DNA of 64,000 bases from Levilactobacillus brevis (GCA_003666485.1 CP032931.1:2604001-2668000); one strand, 5' to 3'; counted from the stretch's first letter, positions 1-8,483 are shown. Notes: generated by a model not told the origin, from the sequence alone. Made by a program: numbers and translations.

Positions 1-172
1 CTGGTGGAGCTACCGGTTCCACGCCCGCGACAATAACGCCGGCTGGCGGATCGACTACTTCATCACCAGCAATCGTCTCCAACCGCAATTACAGAAGGCA
101 GAAATTTTAGACCAAGTCATGGGGTCGGACCACTGTCCCGTTGAATTAGACGTGGACGAACTGACCGTCTAG
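1..172 (+). CDS. xthA: Exodeoxyribonuclease III, C-terminal end (partial)
   Basis: The window opens inside this gene; only the last 56 codons (from base 2) are present, ending in TAG. The readable end has the pattern WWSYRFHARDNNAGWRIDYF followed by GSDHCPVELD. These are the C-terminal blocks of the exonuclease III/AP endonuclease family: the RIDY segment and the catalytic SDH histidine near the end. The enzyme cuts abasic sites in base excision repair and has 3'-5' exonuclease activity. The DnaQ-like exonuclease starts 31 bases downstream on the same strand, so the two may be cotranscribed. Confidence 0.9.
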   Translation, partial: WWSYRFHARDNNAGWRIDYFITSNRLQPQLQKAEILDQVMGSDHCPVELDVDELTV

Positions 173-203
173 CCCCGGCATCATCAGAGAGGAAGATTAT
201 TCA

Positions 204-740
204 GTGAACTTTGTTGCCATGGATTTTGAAACCGCGAGTGGCAAACGTTACAGCGCCTGCTCGCTAGCATTGACCATCGTTCGCGACAGCCAAGTCGTCG
301 ATGAATTTTATTCGTTGATCAAGCCTGATACGGACTTTTTCTGGCGCAACGTCCAGATTCACGGCATCCACGAACGCGACGTTGCCAACGCCCCGACCTT
401 TCCTGAGGTTTGGGAGCACGTTGCCCCCTTCTTCCAACGCGATCGCCTCGTCATCGCGCACAACGCGCCCTTTGACAACGGGGTCTTACGGAGCAGTCTG
501 GAGCACTACAACCTGCCACCAGCCCGTTATTTGACGTTAGACACCGTCAAAACCAGTCGGAAGTTCTTCCCGGAATTTCCGAACCACAAGTTGGACACGG
601 TCTGTGATGAGTTAAACATCGACCTACACCATCACCACAACGCGCTGGATGACAGCCTGGCCTGCGCCAACATCCTGCTGTACGAAGCCAATCATTTTGG
701 CACCCAGCCGTTGAAGTCATTTGTTAAGGTGACGGCTTAA
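204..740 (+). CDS. DnaQ-like 3'-5' exonuclease (DEDDh)
   Basis: A 178-residue single-domain exonuclease of the DnaQ/epsilon superfamily. The Exo I motif is DFET (residues 7-10), Exo II is the HNAPFD block near residue 87, and Exo III is HHNALDD near residue 145, which places it in the DEDDh class of two-metal 3'-5' exonucleases. Such stand-alone proteins are known to trim DNA or RNA 3' ends; the substrate cannot be told from sequence. The start is GTG at 204, preceded by GAGAGGAAG at good spacing. It follows the exonuclease III gene by 31 bases, so a joint repair or nucleic-acid turnover unit is plausible. Confidence 0.85.
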   Translation: MNFVAMDFETASGKRYSACSLALTIVRDSQVVDEFYSLIKPDTDFFWRNVQIHGIHERDVANAPTFPEVWEHVAPFFQRDRLVIAHNAPFDNGVLRSSLEHYNLPPARYLTLDTVKTSRKFFPEFPNHKLDTVCDELNIDLHHHHNALDDSLACANILLYEANHFGTQPLKSFVKVTA

Positions 741-825
741 ACCGACAGAGCTAACAGGGTGCCGTAAACTTCTGATTTAGCTAATCTTAGCAGGTAGGCG
801 TTTTCAACCTGTCAATCAACGACAC

Positions 826-876
826 AAAACCCGTAGATCAGTCGCATTCGTCGCGATTGGCCTACGGGTTTTTATT
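826..876. terminator. Bidirectional terminator between convergent genes
   Basis: AAACCCGTAG pairs with CTACGGGTTT around an inner GTCGCATTCGTCGCGAT hairpin. T-runs are present on both strands (TTTTTATTTT on plus, a T-run on minus). It serves the plus-strand exonuclease gene and the minus-strand aldo/keto reductase. Confidence 0.85.
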
Positions 877-926
877 TTGTCCGGCCACCACAGACACCCG
901 GTCAAACCAGCTTGTTCAACAGCACG

Positions 927-1946
927 TTAGGCCTTGGCAGACCAGTCGATTGGGGCTTGAGCCGCCAAGATATTGTCAATGGCTGTGAGCTCTGCTGCAC
1001 TGAACGTCAGATTCTCTAGCGCCGCCACATTGGCCACCACCTGTTCCGGTCGGCTGGCGCCAATCAGAACGCTGGCGATTGCCGGTTGCCGCAGGTTCCA
1101 TGCCAGCGCCATTTGCGCCAGGCTCTGTCCCCGGTCCGCCGCCACGGCATTGAGCTGCTTGATGGTTCCCAGCGTTTGTTCGACCTGGGCTGGGTGGAGG
1201 AACGGAATCGTGGCCTTCATGGCGCGGGAGTCGGCGGGGATGCCGTGCAAATATTTGTTGGTCAATAATCCCTGGCACAACGAACTGAAGCTGACGGCGC
1301 CCTTCTTTTCCGCAGTCAGTTCCGGTAAGACGTCCGTTTCAATCTGCCGGTTCAAGAGGTTGTAGCGCGGCTGGTCGATAATAAATGGCGTATGTAAGTC
1401 CTTGAAAATGCCGGCCATCACCTTGATCTGCGCACCACTGTAGTTGGATAAGCCAACGTACAGCGCCTTGCCTGATCGAACCAATTGATCCAGTGCCAAC
1501 GCCGTTTCTGCCGGATTGGTCTGCGGGTCCGCCCGGTGGCTGTAGAAAATGTCGAAGTAATCCAAACCGGTCCGCCGCAAACTCTGGTCGGCGCTGGCGA
1601 TGATACTCTTGCGTGACCCCCAGTTACCGTAGGGTCCCGGCCACATTACATAACCCGCCTTGCTGGCAATCACTAGTTCGTCCCGGTATGGCTTCAGGTC
1701 CGTTGCCAACATTTTACCGAAATTGGTTTCGGCGCTGCCTGGTTCTGGTCCGTAATTGTTGGCTAGGTCAAAATACGTAATGCCTAAATCAAAGGCCTGC
1801 TGGACGATGGCCTTTTGGGTGGCATAGGCATCCACACTGCCAAAGTTATTCCACAGCCCCAACCCAATTGCCGAGAGTTTGAGGCCGCTGTCGCCGACCC
1901 GGTTATAAACCATTTTTTGATAACGCTGTTCATCTGCACGATACAT
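927..1946 (-). CDS. Aldo/keto reductase, YghZ/Gpr type
   Basis: 339 residues, full length for the YghZ/L-glyceraldehyde 3-phosphate reductase branch of the aldo/keto reductases. Visible features are the N-terminal strand GLKLSAIGLGLWNNFG, the catalytic aspartate and tyrosine block DLANNYGPEPGSAE, the lysine strand VIASKAGY, the YSHRADP segment with the catalytic histidine, and the C-terminal NADPH-binding LIGASRPEQV. Members reduce small aldehydes with NADPH; the physiological substrate is uncertain. ATG is preceded by GAGGAGGG. A perfect 15 bp palindrome lies just upstream of the ribosome binding site, so repression by a dedicated regulator is possible. It appears monocistronic. Confidence 0.85.
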   Translation of the reverse strand: MYRADEQRYQKMVYNRVGDSGLKLSAIGLGLWNNFGSVDAYATQKAIVQQAFDLGITYFDLANNYGPEPGSAETNFGKMLATDLKPYRDELVIASKAGYVMWPGPYGNWGSRKSIIASADQSLRRTGLDYFDIFYSHRADPQTNPAETALALDQLVRSGKALYVGLSNYSGAQIKVMAGIFKDLHTPFIIDQPRYNLLNRQIETDVLPELTAEKKGAVSFSSLCQGLLTNKYLHGIPADSRAMKATIPFLHPAQVEQTLGTIKQLNAVAADRGQSLAQMALAWNLRQPAIASVLIGASRPEQVVANVAALENLTFSAAELTAIDNILAAQAPIDWSAKA

Positions 1947-1960
1947 CTGACACCCTCCTC

Positions 1961-1975
1961 AAAGCGAATCGCTTT
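1961..1975. promoter_or_regulatory. Perfect palindrome, candidate operator
   Basis: AAAGCGAATCGCTTT is a 7+1+7 perfect inverted repeat directly abutting the ribosome binding site (GAGGAGGG) of the aldo/keto reductase gene. Its position in the 5' leader would allow a repressor dimer to block transcription or an mRNA hairpin to mask the start. No regulator gene adjoins it. Confidence 0.45.
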
Positions 1976-2002
1976 AAGTTAAGGATACCGCTTTCATGGT
2001 CG

Positions 2003-2030
2003 CAAAAAAAGCCCGGTCTCACCGAGCTAG
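2003..2030 (-). terminator. Rho-independent terminator of the ung-pta-tsaE-GNAT group
   Basis: On the minus strand AGCTCGGTGAGACCGGGCT is followed by seven T. The stem overlaps the stop codon of the acetyltransferase gene. Confidence 0.8.
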
Positions 2031-2545
2031 TCTTGTCCTGTAATTTGGTAGACCATTTCGACTGCCGTGACCTGTTCACCATCATCATCGGTGACCAGCT
2101 TGGGCGGCGTCGCGGTCCGGGTGAAACCTAGCTTCTGGTACAACTTCATCGCCGCCACGTTACGGGTCTGCACGATGAGCCCAATCGCCTGAAGCGCGCT
2201 GGCTGTATCGGCCCAGTAAAGCGCTTCATCGACCAGGGCCGTGCCAATGCCCATGTGCCAATATTTTTTCTCCACCGCAATGCCTAATTCACCGACATTG
2301 CCCTGAGGCGTGGGCGAGATGGAGCAGACACCCAACAGCTGATTCCCCAAGCTCGCCACCAGCAACAAGTGCCGCGGGCTGTGCGTGATTTGGGTCAGCT
2401 GGTCGGCCTCTTGGGCGGCACTGATCGGGTCATCAGCGTCGGCGAGGGTAAACGTATCGCTTTCTTGCTGCAGCCGGTCGAGTAGCGTCAACAATTGCTT
2501 GGCGTCGGCTGGATTCGGTAAGCGAATAGCGACTTCTTCACTCAT
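2027..2545 (-). CDS. GNAT family N-acetyltransferase
   Basis: 172 residues with a GNAT fold: an N-terminal RLPNPADAKQLLTLLDRL helix region, central strands (LLGVCSISP, GELGIAVEKKYW), the acetyl-CoA pyrophosphate loop around HMGIGTALVDEAL (Q/RxxGxG/A-like), and the C-terminal NVAAMKLYQKLGF motif typical of the superfamily. The start overlaps the tsaE stop by ATGA, so the two are translationally coupled. The linkage to tsaE is like that of RimI-type acetyltransferases, but length and sequence are closer to small-molecule GNATs, so the acceptor is unknown. Confidence 0.8.
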   Translation of the reverse strand: MSEEVAIRLPNPADAKQLLTLLDRLQQESDTFTLADADDPISAAQEADQLTQITHSPRHLLLVASLGNQLLGVCSISPTPQGNVGELGIAVEKKYWHMGIGTALVDEALYWADTASALQAIGLIVQTRNVAAMKLYQKLGFTRTATPPKLVTDDDGEQVTAVEMVYQITGQD

Positions 2546-3015
2546 TTTTGGCTGTCCTCCAACTGCTGAACTAATTTTTCAAAGCGCGCACCAACCGGTT
2601 CAAAGGTCAATTTTCGCTGATTTTCCCCAGCGGCATCGTCACGTTTAAAAATGATGCGCAGATACTGTGCGGGCAGCTCGTCGGCAATAAACTTTGACCA
2701 TTCGATCACGTTCACGCCATCCCCGTTGAAGTATTCATCGAGCCCCAGTTCATCGCCGCTACCGTCTTCTAGCCGGTAAACATCCATGTGGTACAGCGGG
2801 ATGCGGCCACTCTGATATTCCCGAATAATCGTAAATGTCGGGCTCTTCACGTTACGCTTGATGCCCAGACCGAGGGCCAATCCCTTGGTAAAGGTCGTCT
2901 TGCCCGCCCCTAGATCACCATCGAGCAAGATCACATCTCGCGGTTGCAAGGCGGGAGCCAACGCTTGGCCCAACGCCATGGTTTGTTCCGGACTCGTTAC
3001 GGTCGTTTCAAACAT
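2542..3015 (-). CDS. tsaE: tRNA threonylcarbamoyladenosine biosynthesis ATPase TsaE
   Basis: 157 residues, normal size for TsaE (YdiB/YjeE). It shows the Walker A loop GDLGAGKTTF (residues 34-43), the SPTFTIIREY switch block, the HMDVYRLEDG motif and the late VIEWSKF motif with the conserved tryptophan. TsaE is the ATPase that works with TsaB and TsaD to attach the t6A modification at position 37 of ANN-decoding tRNAs; TsaB and TsaD are not in the window. In many lactobacilli it follows ung and pta; here a 718 bp repeat-containing gap separates it from pta, which could uncouple its expression. Confidence 0.92.
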   Translation of the reverse strand: MFETTVTSPEQTMALGQALAPALQPRDVILLDGDLGAGKTTFTKGLALGLGIKRNVKSPTFTIIREYQSGRIPLYHMDVYRLEDGSGDELGLDEYFNGDGVNVIEWSKFIADELPAQYLRIIFKRDDAAGENQRKLTFEPVGARFEKLVQQLEDSQK

Positions 3016-3399
3016 ACTTACTTTCCCCTTTTTAACGAATTTCTATGACGCTTACTTAAATGAACAGCACTATTTATCCCGGTCGGATAGCGTCTTTACC
3101 GCTGAAATTTGTGAAACCAGAATGCCTCCACCAGCCAGCAGTTCCGCCTGCTCTGGGGAACGCCTCCAGACTGAGAAACGGTCTTTCGGCTCGCTTCAAA
3201 GTCTCGCAAAATCGGCGAGTCTCTGAAGTCGTCCCACCCAGTAACCTGGCAAACAACGCCAGCTAACTGGGTCGACACAGCTGGCTCCACTGCCGGCTGC
3301 CTCCGGCGGGGTAGTGCTTATCAATAACACTGGATCAGATTGGATTTGACTGTTGCCCAAACAGTGTCAAGGATTGGACTGACTGGTGGTAAATCACCC
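3016..3399. other. Intergenic gap with a decayed structured repeat
   Basis: No gene with a ribosome binding site is visible. Between about 3118 and 3300 the sequence is GC-rich and palindromic (AACGGTCTTTCGGCTCGCTTC, with CGAAAT-type inverted pairs around 3180-3240), resembling the middle part of the structured repeat family but too diverged to align confidently. 3016-3060 is the tsaE leader. Confidence 0.35.
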
Positions 3400-3594
3400 C
3401 TGTAGCCGGGAGTTCGCCAAATATGAGCTCACCCGTGGGAGTTCCCTTAGCGGCATGATTCACGCCGGTTAGGGAACTGGCGACTTTGAGACGCGGTCTT
3501 CCGGCTCAAAGTCGAGGAGTCGAGACCGCCCTTTGGCTCGGCCCGTCCGCCCACCGCGTTCCGGCTCATATTTGGCGGACGGGAGGCGGCTAGT
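3400..3594 (-). repeat. Structured intergenic repeat core, copy 1 (minus orientation)
   Basis: A full core copy reading on the minus strand from GCCGCCTCCCGTCCGCC to GGCGAACTCCCGGCTACAG. The outer arms CCAAATATGAGC and GCTCATATTTGG pair; the middle arms are CGACTTTGAG and CTCAAAGTCG; the inner hairpin is AGTTCCCTAA with TTAGCGGC-type partner ending GGGAACT. It is about nine-tenths identical by eye to the copies at 26268 and 39341. It lies between tsaE and pta, genes that are normally adjacent. Confidence 0.85.
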
Positions 3595-3657
3595 CACCGC
3601 CAAATCAAGTGACGCGTTAACCTGGTGATCAGTAACCATTTTCCCATCAGAATAAAT

Positions 3658-3697
3658 AATACCCGGACTGCTGATAAATAGCAATCCGGGTATCTTT
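3658..3697. terminator. Terminator downstream of pta
   Basis: ATACCCGGA and TCCGGGTAT form a 9 bp stem with the loop around CTGCTGATAAATAGCAA. The plus strand has CTTTTAATTT after the stem; the minus strand has TATTATTTATT. It probably ends the ung-pta transcript. Confidence 0.7.
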
Positions 3698-3733
3698 TAA
3701 TTTAGCAATTCATTTGTGTCCAGTAAATAAATG

Positions 3734-4708
3734 CTAGAGTGATTGGGCTGCGGTGATGATGGCAACCTTGTAAACGTCCTCTTCGTTGCAGCCACGAGAC
3801 AAGTCAGAAACAGGCTTGTTCAGGCCTTGCAGGATAGGACCGATGGCTTCAAAGCCACCAAAGCGTTGGGCAATCTTGTAGCCGATGTTCCCGGATTGTA
3901 ATTCTGGGAAGACAAAGACGTTGGCATGACCCGCAACCTTGGAGTCTGGGGCCTTTTGGGCACCGACGCTTGGTACAAAGGCAGCATCGAATTGTAATTC
4001 ACCGTCTAATGGCAGATCAGGTGCCGTTTCGTGGGCAATCTTCGTGGCTTCTTGAACCTTGGTGACCATATCACCTTTGGCAGAACCCTTGGTGGAGAAG
4101 CTTAACAAAGCAACCTTCGGGTCAATGTCAAAGACTTTGGCCGTGTGGGCACTTTCAATGGCAACTTCGGCCATGCCCGGTGCATCCAACTCAATGTTGA
4201 TGGCGCAATCAGCGAAGACGAAACGTTGGTCGCCCTTTTGCATGATGAAGGCCCCACTGATTCGGTGAACGCCTTCCTTGGTTTTAATGATTTGTAAGGC
4301 TGGCCGAACCGTGTCACCGGTTGCGTGAACGGCACCAGAAACCATGCCGTCTGCTTGGTCCATGTAGACCATCATCGTCCCAATGTAGTTGGGATCCTTT
4401 AACATTTCAGCAGCTTGTTCTGGCGTGTTCTTGCCCTTCCGCCGTGCAACCAAGGCGTCTAACATGGCCTTGTGTTGGTCAGCAGGAATGGCTTCAGGAT
4501 CCAGCAAGGTCACTGGACTTAAGTCAATATTGTTGTCCTTGGCAGTCGCTTCAACATCACTTTGCTTGCCTAATACGACGGATTTGATCAGTCCGTCAGC
4601 GGCTAACCGACTAGCGGCGCCTAAGACCCGCGCATCTTCTCCTTCAGGGAAAACGATGGTTTTGTTTTGTCCATTAATCTTTTGCTTGAGACTATCAAAA
4701 AGTTCCAT
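3734..4708 (-). CDS. pta: Phosphate acetyltransferase
   Basis: 324 residues, the short, single-domain phosphotransacetylase (PTA_PTB family). Visible family blocks are KTIVFPEGEDARVLGAA near the N-terminus, the MVSGAVHATGDTVRPALQII region, LLSFSTKGSAKG and the C-terminal LQGLNKPVSDLSRGC. It interconverts acetyl-CoA plus phosphate with acetyl phosphate plus CoA in the cytoplasm, feeding acetate kinase for ATP or, in heterofermenters, drawing acetyl phosphate to ethanol. ung ends 47 bases upstream on the same strand, consistent with the common lactobacillar ung-pta pair. Confidence 0.95.
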   Translation of the reverse strand: MELFDSLKQKINGQNKTIVFPEGEDARVLGAASRLAADGLIKSVVLGKQSDVEATAKDNNIDLSPVTLLDPEAIPADQHKAMLDALVARRKGKNTPEQAAEMLKDPNYIGTMMVYMDQADGMVSGAVHATGDTVRPALQIIKTKEGVHRISGAFIMQKGDQRFVFADCAINIELDAPGMAEVAIESAHTAKVFDIDPKVALLSFSTKGSAKGDMVTKVQEATKIAHETAPDLPLDGELQFDAAFVPSVGAQKAPDSKVAGHANVFVFPELQSGNIGYKIAQRFGGFEAIGPILQGLNKPVSDLSRGCNEEDVYKVAIITAAQSL

Positions 4709-4755
4709 AGATAATGACCTCCATAAAATATCCCACGAATCAATTCTCTCTCAAC

Positions 4756-5475
4756 TTATGCTTGGTTAGATGCTGAGTGCGGCCCCTCATCGACGGAAAC
4801 GTGCTCTGGCAGTTGCCAGTCGATCGGTGTTTCACCCAATGATGTCAGTGCGATGTTGGTTTTGGAAAATGGTTTGGACCCAAAGAAGCCGCGGTAAGCG
4901 GACAACGGACTTGGATGGGGCGCCTGCAAAACGATATTGGTTTGCGTATCGATCAAACTGATCTTCGACCGCGCGGCGCTACCCCACAGGATAAACACCA
5001 CAGGTTCCGGCCGTGCCGATAATTTGGCAATGGCCGCATCAGTCAGGCGTTCCCAACCTTTTCCTTGATGAGAAAAGGCCTTGCCGTCGCGCACGGTCAA
5101 CACGGAGTTCAACAGTAAGACACCCTGCTTGGCCCAGCTTTCTAGATAACCGTGGTGGACGGGCTTGATGCCCAAGTCACTCTCGAGTTCTTTATAGATA
5201 TTCTGCAATGATGGTGGAATCGGCGTTCCCGGTAGGACCGAGAAGCTACAGCCGTGCGCTTGACCAGGGTTGTGGTACGGGTCTTGACCCAAGATCACCA
5301 CTTTGACCTGGCTAAACGGCGTCCACTCGAACGCAGTAAAAATGTGATACATGTCCGGGTCGATTCGGTAGTGCTGATACTCTTCGACCAAGAATTGACG
5401 CAATTGTTGATAATACGTTTGCTCAAATTCGGGCTCGAGCACCGGCCACCAGTCATTATGAATAAACGGTTTCAT
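4756..5475 (-). CDS. ung: Uracil-DNA glycosylase
   Basis: About 239 residues from the ATG at 5475; a GTG three codons upstream is in frame, but GCGAGG is best spaced for the ATG. Family-1 UDG motifs are clear: the water-activating loop [17 protein letters not shown], the [10 protein letters not shown] block, the uracil-specificity asparagine region, and the DNA-intercalating loop [13 protein letters not shown]. It removes uracil from DNA after cytosine deamination or dUTP incorporation and starts base excision repair. It is first in the ung-pta group. Confidence 0.95.
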   Translation of the reverse strand: MKPFIHNDWWPVLEPEFEQTYYQQLRQFLVEEYQHYRIDPDMYHIFTAFEWTPFSQVKVVILGQDPYHNPGQAHGCSFSVLPGTPIPPSLQNIYKELESDLGIKPVHHGYLESWAKQGVLLLNSVLTVRDGKAFSHQGKGWERLTDAAIAKLSARPEPVVFILWGSAARSKISLIDTQTNIVLQAPHPSPLSAYRGFFGSKPFSKTNIALTSLGETPIDWQLPEHVSVDEGPHSASNQA

Positions 5476-5599
5476 TCCCAACACCTCGCTTTTTATTCTA
5501 TCATAATGGCCGGCTAAATGATATTATTGAACGGCTTCTTGTGAAACATGTTAGAATGAGACTAATAAGATGCTAGTCAAGATTCAAAGGAGGGTCCCC

Positions 5600-6160
5600 A
5601 TGCGTACACTGTACCTAAATCAAGCCGCGCTGTCAGCGAAGGCCACCACGGTCATTCGCGATACCACGAATCACTCTCGCTACTTGTTAGTTGGCAAATG
5701 GGGGTTGCGTGCGGACGTCTTATCTGTCTACACAATTGCCGGTGCCCTTGAAGCGGAGGTCAAGCAAGAATCATTGGGCCTCCTCCCCCGCTTTCGGCTA
5801 ATCTACCATCGACAAACGGTCGGCCGCGTCGCCAAAACCTTTGGCGTGATTCGCGAGGTCCTGTTTGTCCGCGGCTTGAACTGGATCATCATGGGCAATC
5901 TGAACAGCGGTCACTTTAAAATTTATCACGGTCGCAATCTCATCGCGACTATCGATCAGGTCAGCCAATCTGGCGGGGGCACCACGGCCCTGGCCATCGA
6001 TCAGCCGGACCACGAGGCGCTGGTCATTTGCCTGGCCGCAATTCTCGACCGTTGGGCCAAACATCAATCCAAGGCGTTTAATCCGTTGCGGAGTCACGCT
6101 TGGACGCCTGCAACAGGCAACGTGGCGCAGTTCCGCGCTAAAGATGATCGGCGGCGTTAA
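5600..6160 (+). CDS. LURP-one-related (YxjI-type) protein
   Basis: 186 residues starting at the ATG at 5600, which has AAAGGAGGG immediately upstream; an in-frame upstream ATG at 5570 lacks a site. The chain alternates short beta strands (YLLVGKWGLRADVLSVYTI, RFRLIYHRQTVGRVAKTF, NLIATIDQV) and ends with one long helix (HEALVICLAAILDRW), the tubby-like LURP-one (DUF567) pattern. The molecular role of bacterial members is unknown; phospholipid scrambling or membrane association has been proposed for relatives. It is a single gene, with a shared terminator at 6268. Confidence 0.6.
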   Translation: MRTLYLNQAALSAKATTVIRDTTNHSRYLLVGKWGLRADVLSVYTIAGALEAEVKQESLGLLPRFRLIYHRQTVGRVAKTFGVIREVLFVRGLNWIIMGNLNSGHFKIYHGRNLIATIDQVSQSGGGTTALAIDQPDHEALVICLAAILDRWAKHQSKAFNPLRSHAWTPATGNVAQFRAKDDRRR

Positions 6161-6186
6161 GGACGTAACTGGGCTGAAATTGTGTT

Positions 6187-6250
6187 ATCCGCCTGCCGTC
6201 CGCCAAATATGGGTTGGAACGCGGTGGGCGGACCGGACCGAGCCAAGGTT
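6187..6250 (+). repeat. 5' fragment of the structured repeat, copy 2
   Basis: Only the left outer arm survives: CCGCCTGCCGTCCGCCAAAT, GGGTTGGAACGCGGTGGGCG and GACCGGACCGAGCC match the first 60 or so bases of the copy at 62522 closely. It then runs directly into a terminator. With its right half missing it cannot form the outer stem. Confidence 0.75.
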
Positions 6251-6267
6251 CAAACTTTAATTGCAAA

Positions 6268-6315
6268 CAAACAGCCATCCAACGAGACTTGACGTCTGAT
6301 TGGATGGCTGTTTTA
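6268..6315. terminator. Bidirectional terminator between convergent genes
   Basis: AACAGCCATCCAA pairs perfectly with TTGGATGGCTGTT; T-rich tails occur on both strands. It ends the plus-strand LURP-one gene and the minus-strand BspA-like gene. Confidence 0.85.
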
Positions 6316-6326
6316 TTCGTGCCCGA

Positions 6327-8090
6327 TTACGGGACAATCACTAATTTCTTATTCGCAGAAACGTACTGGCCGTTGGTCAATTGGAACCGTGTGGTCTTGT
6401 TGTGGGCGACAATTTTCTTGACCTTGAGTACTTGCCCCTTGCGGTAGTGCTTGACCTTGGTCTTCAACGCCTTTTGCCGGTAACCATTGAGACCGGTTGC
6501 CAGGACTTTGATCTTGGCCTGCTTCTTGGCGTAGTACACCGGCGCCACATAGCTGGCTTTGGCGGTGATATAACCAGTCTTGCCTGCTGACTTTGACTGG
6601 TGGTTCACGTCACGGACCTTGTAGCGTAAGTTGCCCTGCTTCGACTCGGCAATGCCGGTCACCACAAACATCGGCCGGTTGGTCCGTTTTTGCTTGCTGT
6701 ACCAGTGTTTGACGGTCTGTTTGCTAAAGTTCTTGCCGCTGTATAGGCCGATTTTCTTGGTGGCATATACCACGCTGGCCACTGGTGCGATGCCAGCCGC
6801 ATCCCCGCCCGATTGCAGGCTTTGTTGGTAGTGGAAGGTCACGGTCTGGGCTTGATCGGTAAAGGTGCCGTTGGTCTGGCCATCCGTCTTGCTCAGCCGG
6901 TAGCCGGCAAAAGACAGCTGGTCTGCTTGATAGGTCTCACCTACGCTACCGGTCAAGACTTGGTTATTTGCCAGTTGTTTGCCTTGTTCGTCCAGATAAC
7001 GCACCGTCACGGGTTGGGCCTGACTGGTCGTCGGCGGTGTAACTGGTGGTGTCGTCGGCTCAATGACCCGATTTACCGGTTGCCAGACGTAGGTCTCGAC
7101 GCCAGTGGGATTGTTGTCCCCTTTTCGGTACAGGTCCGTAATGTCGTTGCCTGTCGAGAACTCTTGTCCTAAAGGATTTTTCAGGGTTCCCGATCCAACA
7201 GCTTGCCACAGACCGGTGGATTCATCTGGAATTTCCTGAGCATCATTTAAACCTGGATGTGATGCTGGATTCGATCCCCAGTAGCTATTTGGTCCCAGAG
7301 TAATTTGCTGGATCTTTCTTGCATAATTGAACATCGCATACCCTGAATAGGTTGCTGGTGGTGCAAACTTTTCCAGATTGATTTTAGTGATACCAGAACC
7401 ATTCAACATAAAGGGCGCGCTTGATAGTTTGCTGAATGTCCCGTTCTTAAAGTCAATTTCATCCAAGTTTGCTGCTCCAAAAAACATCGAGCTGATGTTC
7501 ACAACATTATCCGTATTGAAATTAGACACATCTACACTCGTCAATGCTGTATTCTGATAAAACATGTTGTTCATAACGGTCACATGACTCGTGTCAAAGT
7601 GAGAGACATCCAGACTGGTCACTGCTGAATCCTGATAGAACATGCTATGCATATCCGTCGCCGCAGAAGTATCCAACTGGTCTAAGTTCACAAATTCCTG
7701 GACGTTGGGCAACTCACCAAAGAGCGTGCCGGCATTGGCTGCAGTTTTAATCTTTCCGTCAAGAATGACCCGCTTCACTAATTTTCCGGCCGCGACTGCA
7801 TCATCATTGGTCGGATTGGTCACGCCTTGTTGCAAGGCAATTTGGGTCGCAAGTTGTCCGGTGTTGCCTGGTATCGCCGGCGTTTCTTCCAGTGTCCCTG
7901 CGCCTAAGTGCAGGTCCCCCGCGGTCGTCAAATACCAATGGACCCCATAGTCACCTTGGTACTGAATCTCATCGGCCGTTGCCGCCTTAGCGGTGATGAC
8001 GGCCGGTTGGTGCGGCGTGATCATCTGACTGACTGGTTGCCCCATCCCAATTGTTAATCCTAATAGTAGTGTTGCTGCTTGCCATTTCAT
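6327..8090 (-). CDS. BspA-like secreted surface protein (DUF285 repeats, MucBP-like, DUF5776)
   Basis: 587 residues. Residues 1-37 form a signal peptide ending near ITAKA-AT. Residues about 130-230 hold BspA-type 25-residue repeats (MFYQDSAVTSLDVSHFDTS, MFYQNTALTSVDVSNFNTD, MFFGAANLDEIDF), the DUF285 family. A PT-rich linker follows near 345-360, then one MucBP-like domain (VTVRYLDEQGK ... FHYQQ), then a basic C-terminal wall-binding-like region with repeated Y-x-K/KTGYITAKASYV segments resembling DUF5776. There is no LPXTG, so attachment is probably non-covalent. A strong GAGGGGGG site precedes the ATG. The repeat-coding part (about 7200-7650) is visibly more AT-rich than neighbouring genes, which hints at horizontal origin. 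Likely an adhesin; the ligand is unknown. Confidence 0.8.
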   Translation of the reverse strand: MKWQAATLLLGLTIGMGQPVSQMITPHQPAVITAKAATADEIQYQGDYGVHWYLTTAGDLHLGAGTLEETPAIPGNTGQLATQIALQQGVTNPTNDDAVAAGKLVKRVILDGKIKTAANAGTLFGELPNVQEFVNLDQLDTSAATDMHSMFYQDSAVTSLDVSHFDTSHVTVMNNMFYQNTALTSVDVSNFNTDNVVNISSMFFGAANLDEIDFKNGTFSKLSSAPFMLNGSGITKINLEKFAPPATYSGYAMFNYARKIQQITLGPNSYWGSNPASHPGLNDAQEIPDESTGLWQAVGSGTLKNPLGQEFSTGNDITDLYRKGDNNPTGVETYVWQPVNRVIEPTTPPVTPPTTSQAQPVTVRYLDEQGKQLANNQVLTGSVGETYQADQLSFAGYRLSKTDGQTNGTFTDQAQTVTFHYQQSLQSGGDAAGIAPVASVVYATKKIGLYSGKNFSKQTVKHWYSKQKRTNRPMFVVTGIAESKQGNLRYKVRDVNHQSKSAGKTGYITAKASYVAPVYYAKKQAKIKVLATGLNGYRQKALKTKVKHYRKGQVLKVKKIVAHNKTTRFQLTNGQYVSANKKLVIVP

Positions 8091-8442
8091 GGTTAGCCCC
8101 CCTCAACGTGTAGCGATTTACCTTGCAGCGCCTCACCGTGATAGTAAGCGCTTCTAAAAAAGTGATGGTTCGCAGCGGTGCCGGCCTAGTCAACGTCCGG
8201 CAACCGTCTTCTATTCTGCTAGTGCTAGTTCCAAATCATGTTTCGTCCGCCACACGGCCCGTTGGCAGGCACAGCGAAAGTTAATCTGTATACTAGTCAC
8301 CCTGTTCACCTGTCATATAATAACACGATTTGTTAACAATTCCAATTACTTTTACTCATAATTTTTATCTAGTGATAATATTGTGGTGGACCAGCAGCCT
8401 AGACCCGCGTCACTAGCGGCTTTACGTGTTTCTTCAGTCAAT
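8091..8442. other. Long leader and promoter region of the BspA-like gene
   Basis: About 350 bp without a credible gene. The stretch 8310-8390 is clearly AT-rich (TTGTTAACAAATCG and TATTATATGAC on the minus strand), and is the probable promoter zone, which leaves a leader of roughly 200 bases. No riboswitch fold was recognised. Confidence 0.4.
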
Positions 8443-8483
8443 TAAAAAAGCGTGCTTGAGAACACTGCCTCAAACGCGCCGAT
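8443..8483 (-). terminator. Terminator of the ABC ATPase gene
   Basis: On the minus strand GCGCGTTTGAG pairs with CTCAAGCACGC, followed by TTTTTTAATTG. Confidence 0.75.

Noticed and set aside
973-1365. Long plus-strand frames opposite the aldo/keto reductase, rnr, uvrA and comFA genes
   Set aside because: They are antisense shadows of well-supported genes with high GC at third positions, without homology features or ribosome sites.
8140-8160. A cre-like AGTAAGCGCTTCTA upstream of the BspA-like gene
   Set aside because: It lacks the conserved TG and CA ends of a catabolite-response element, so it does not meet the consensus.
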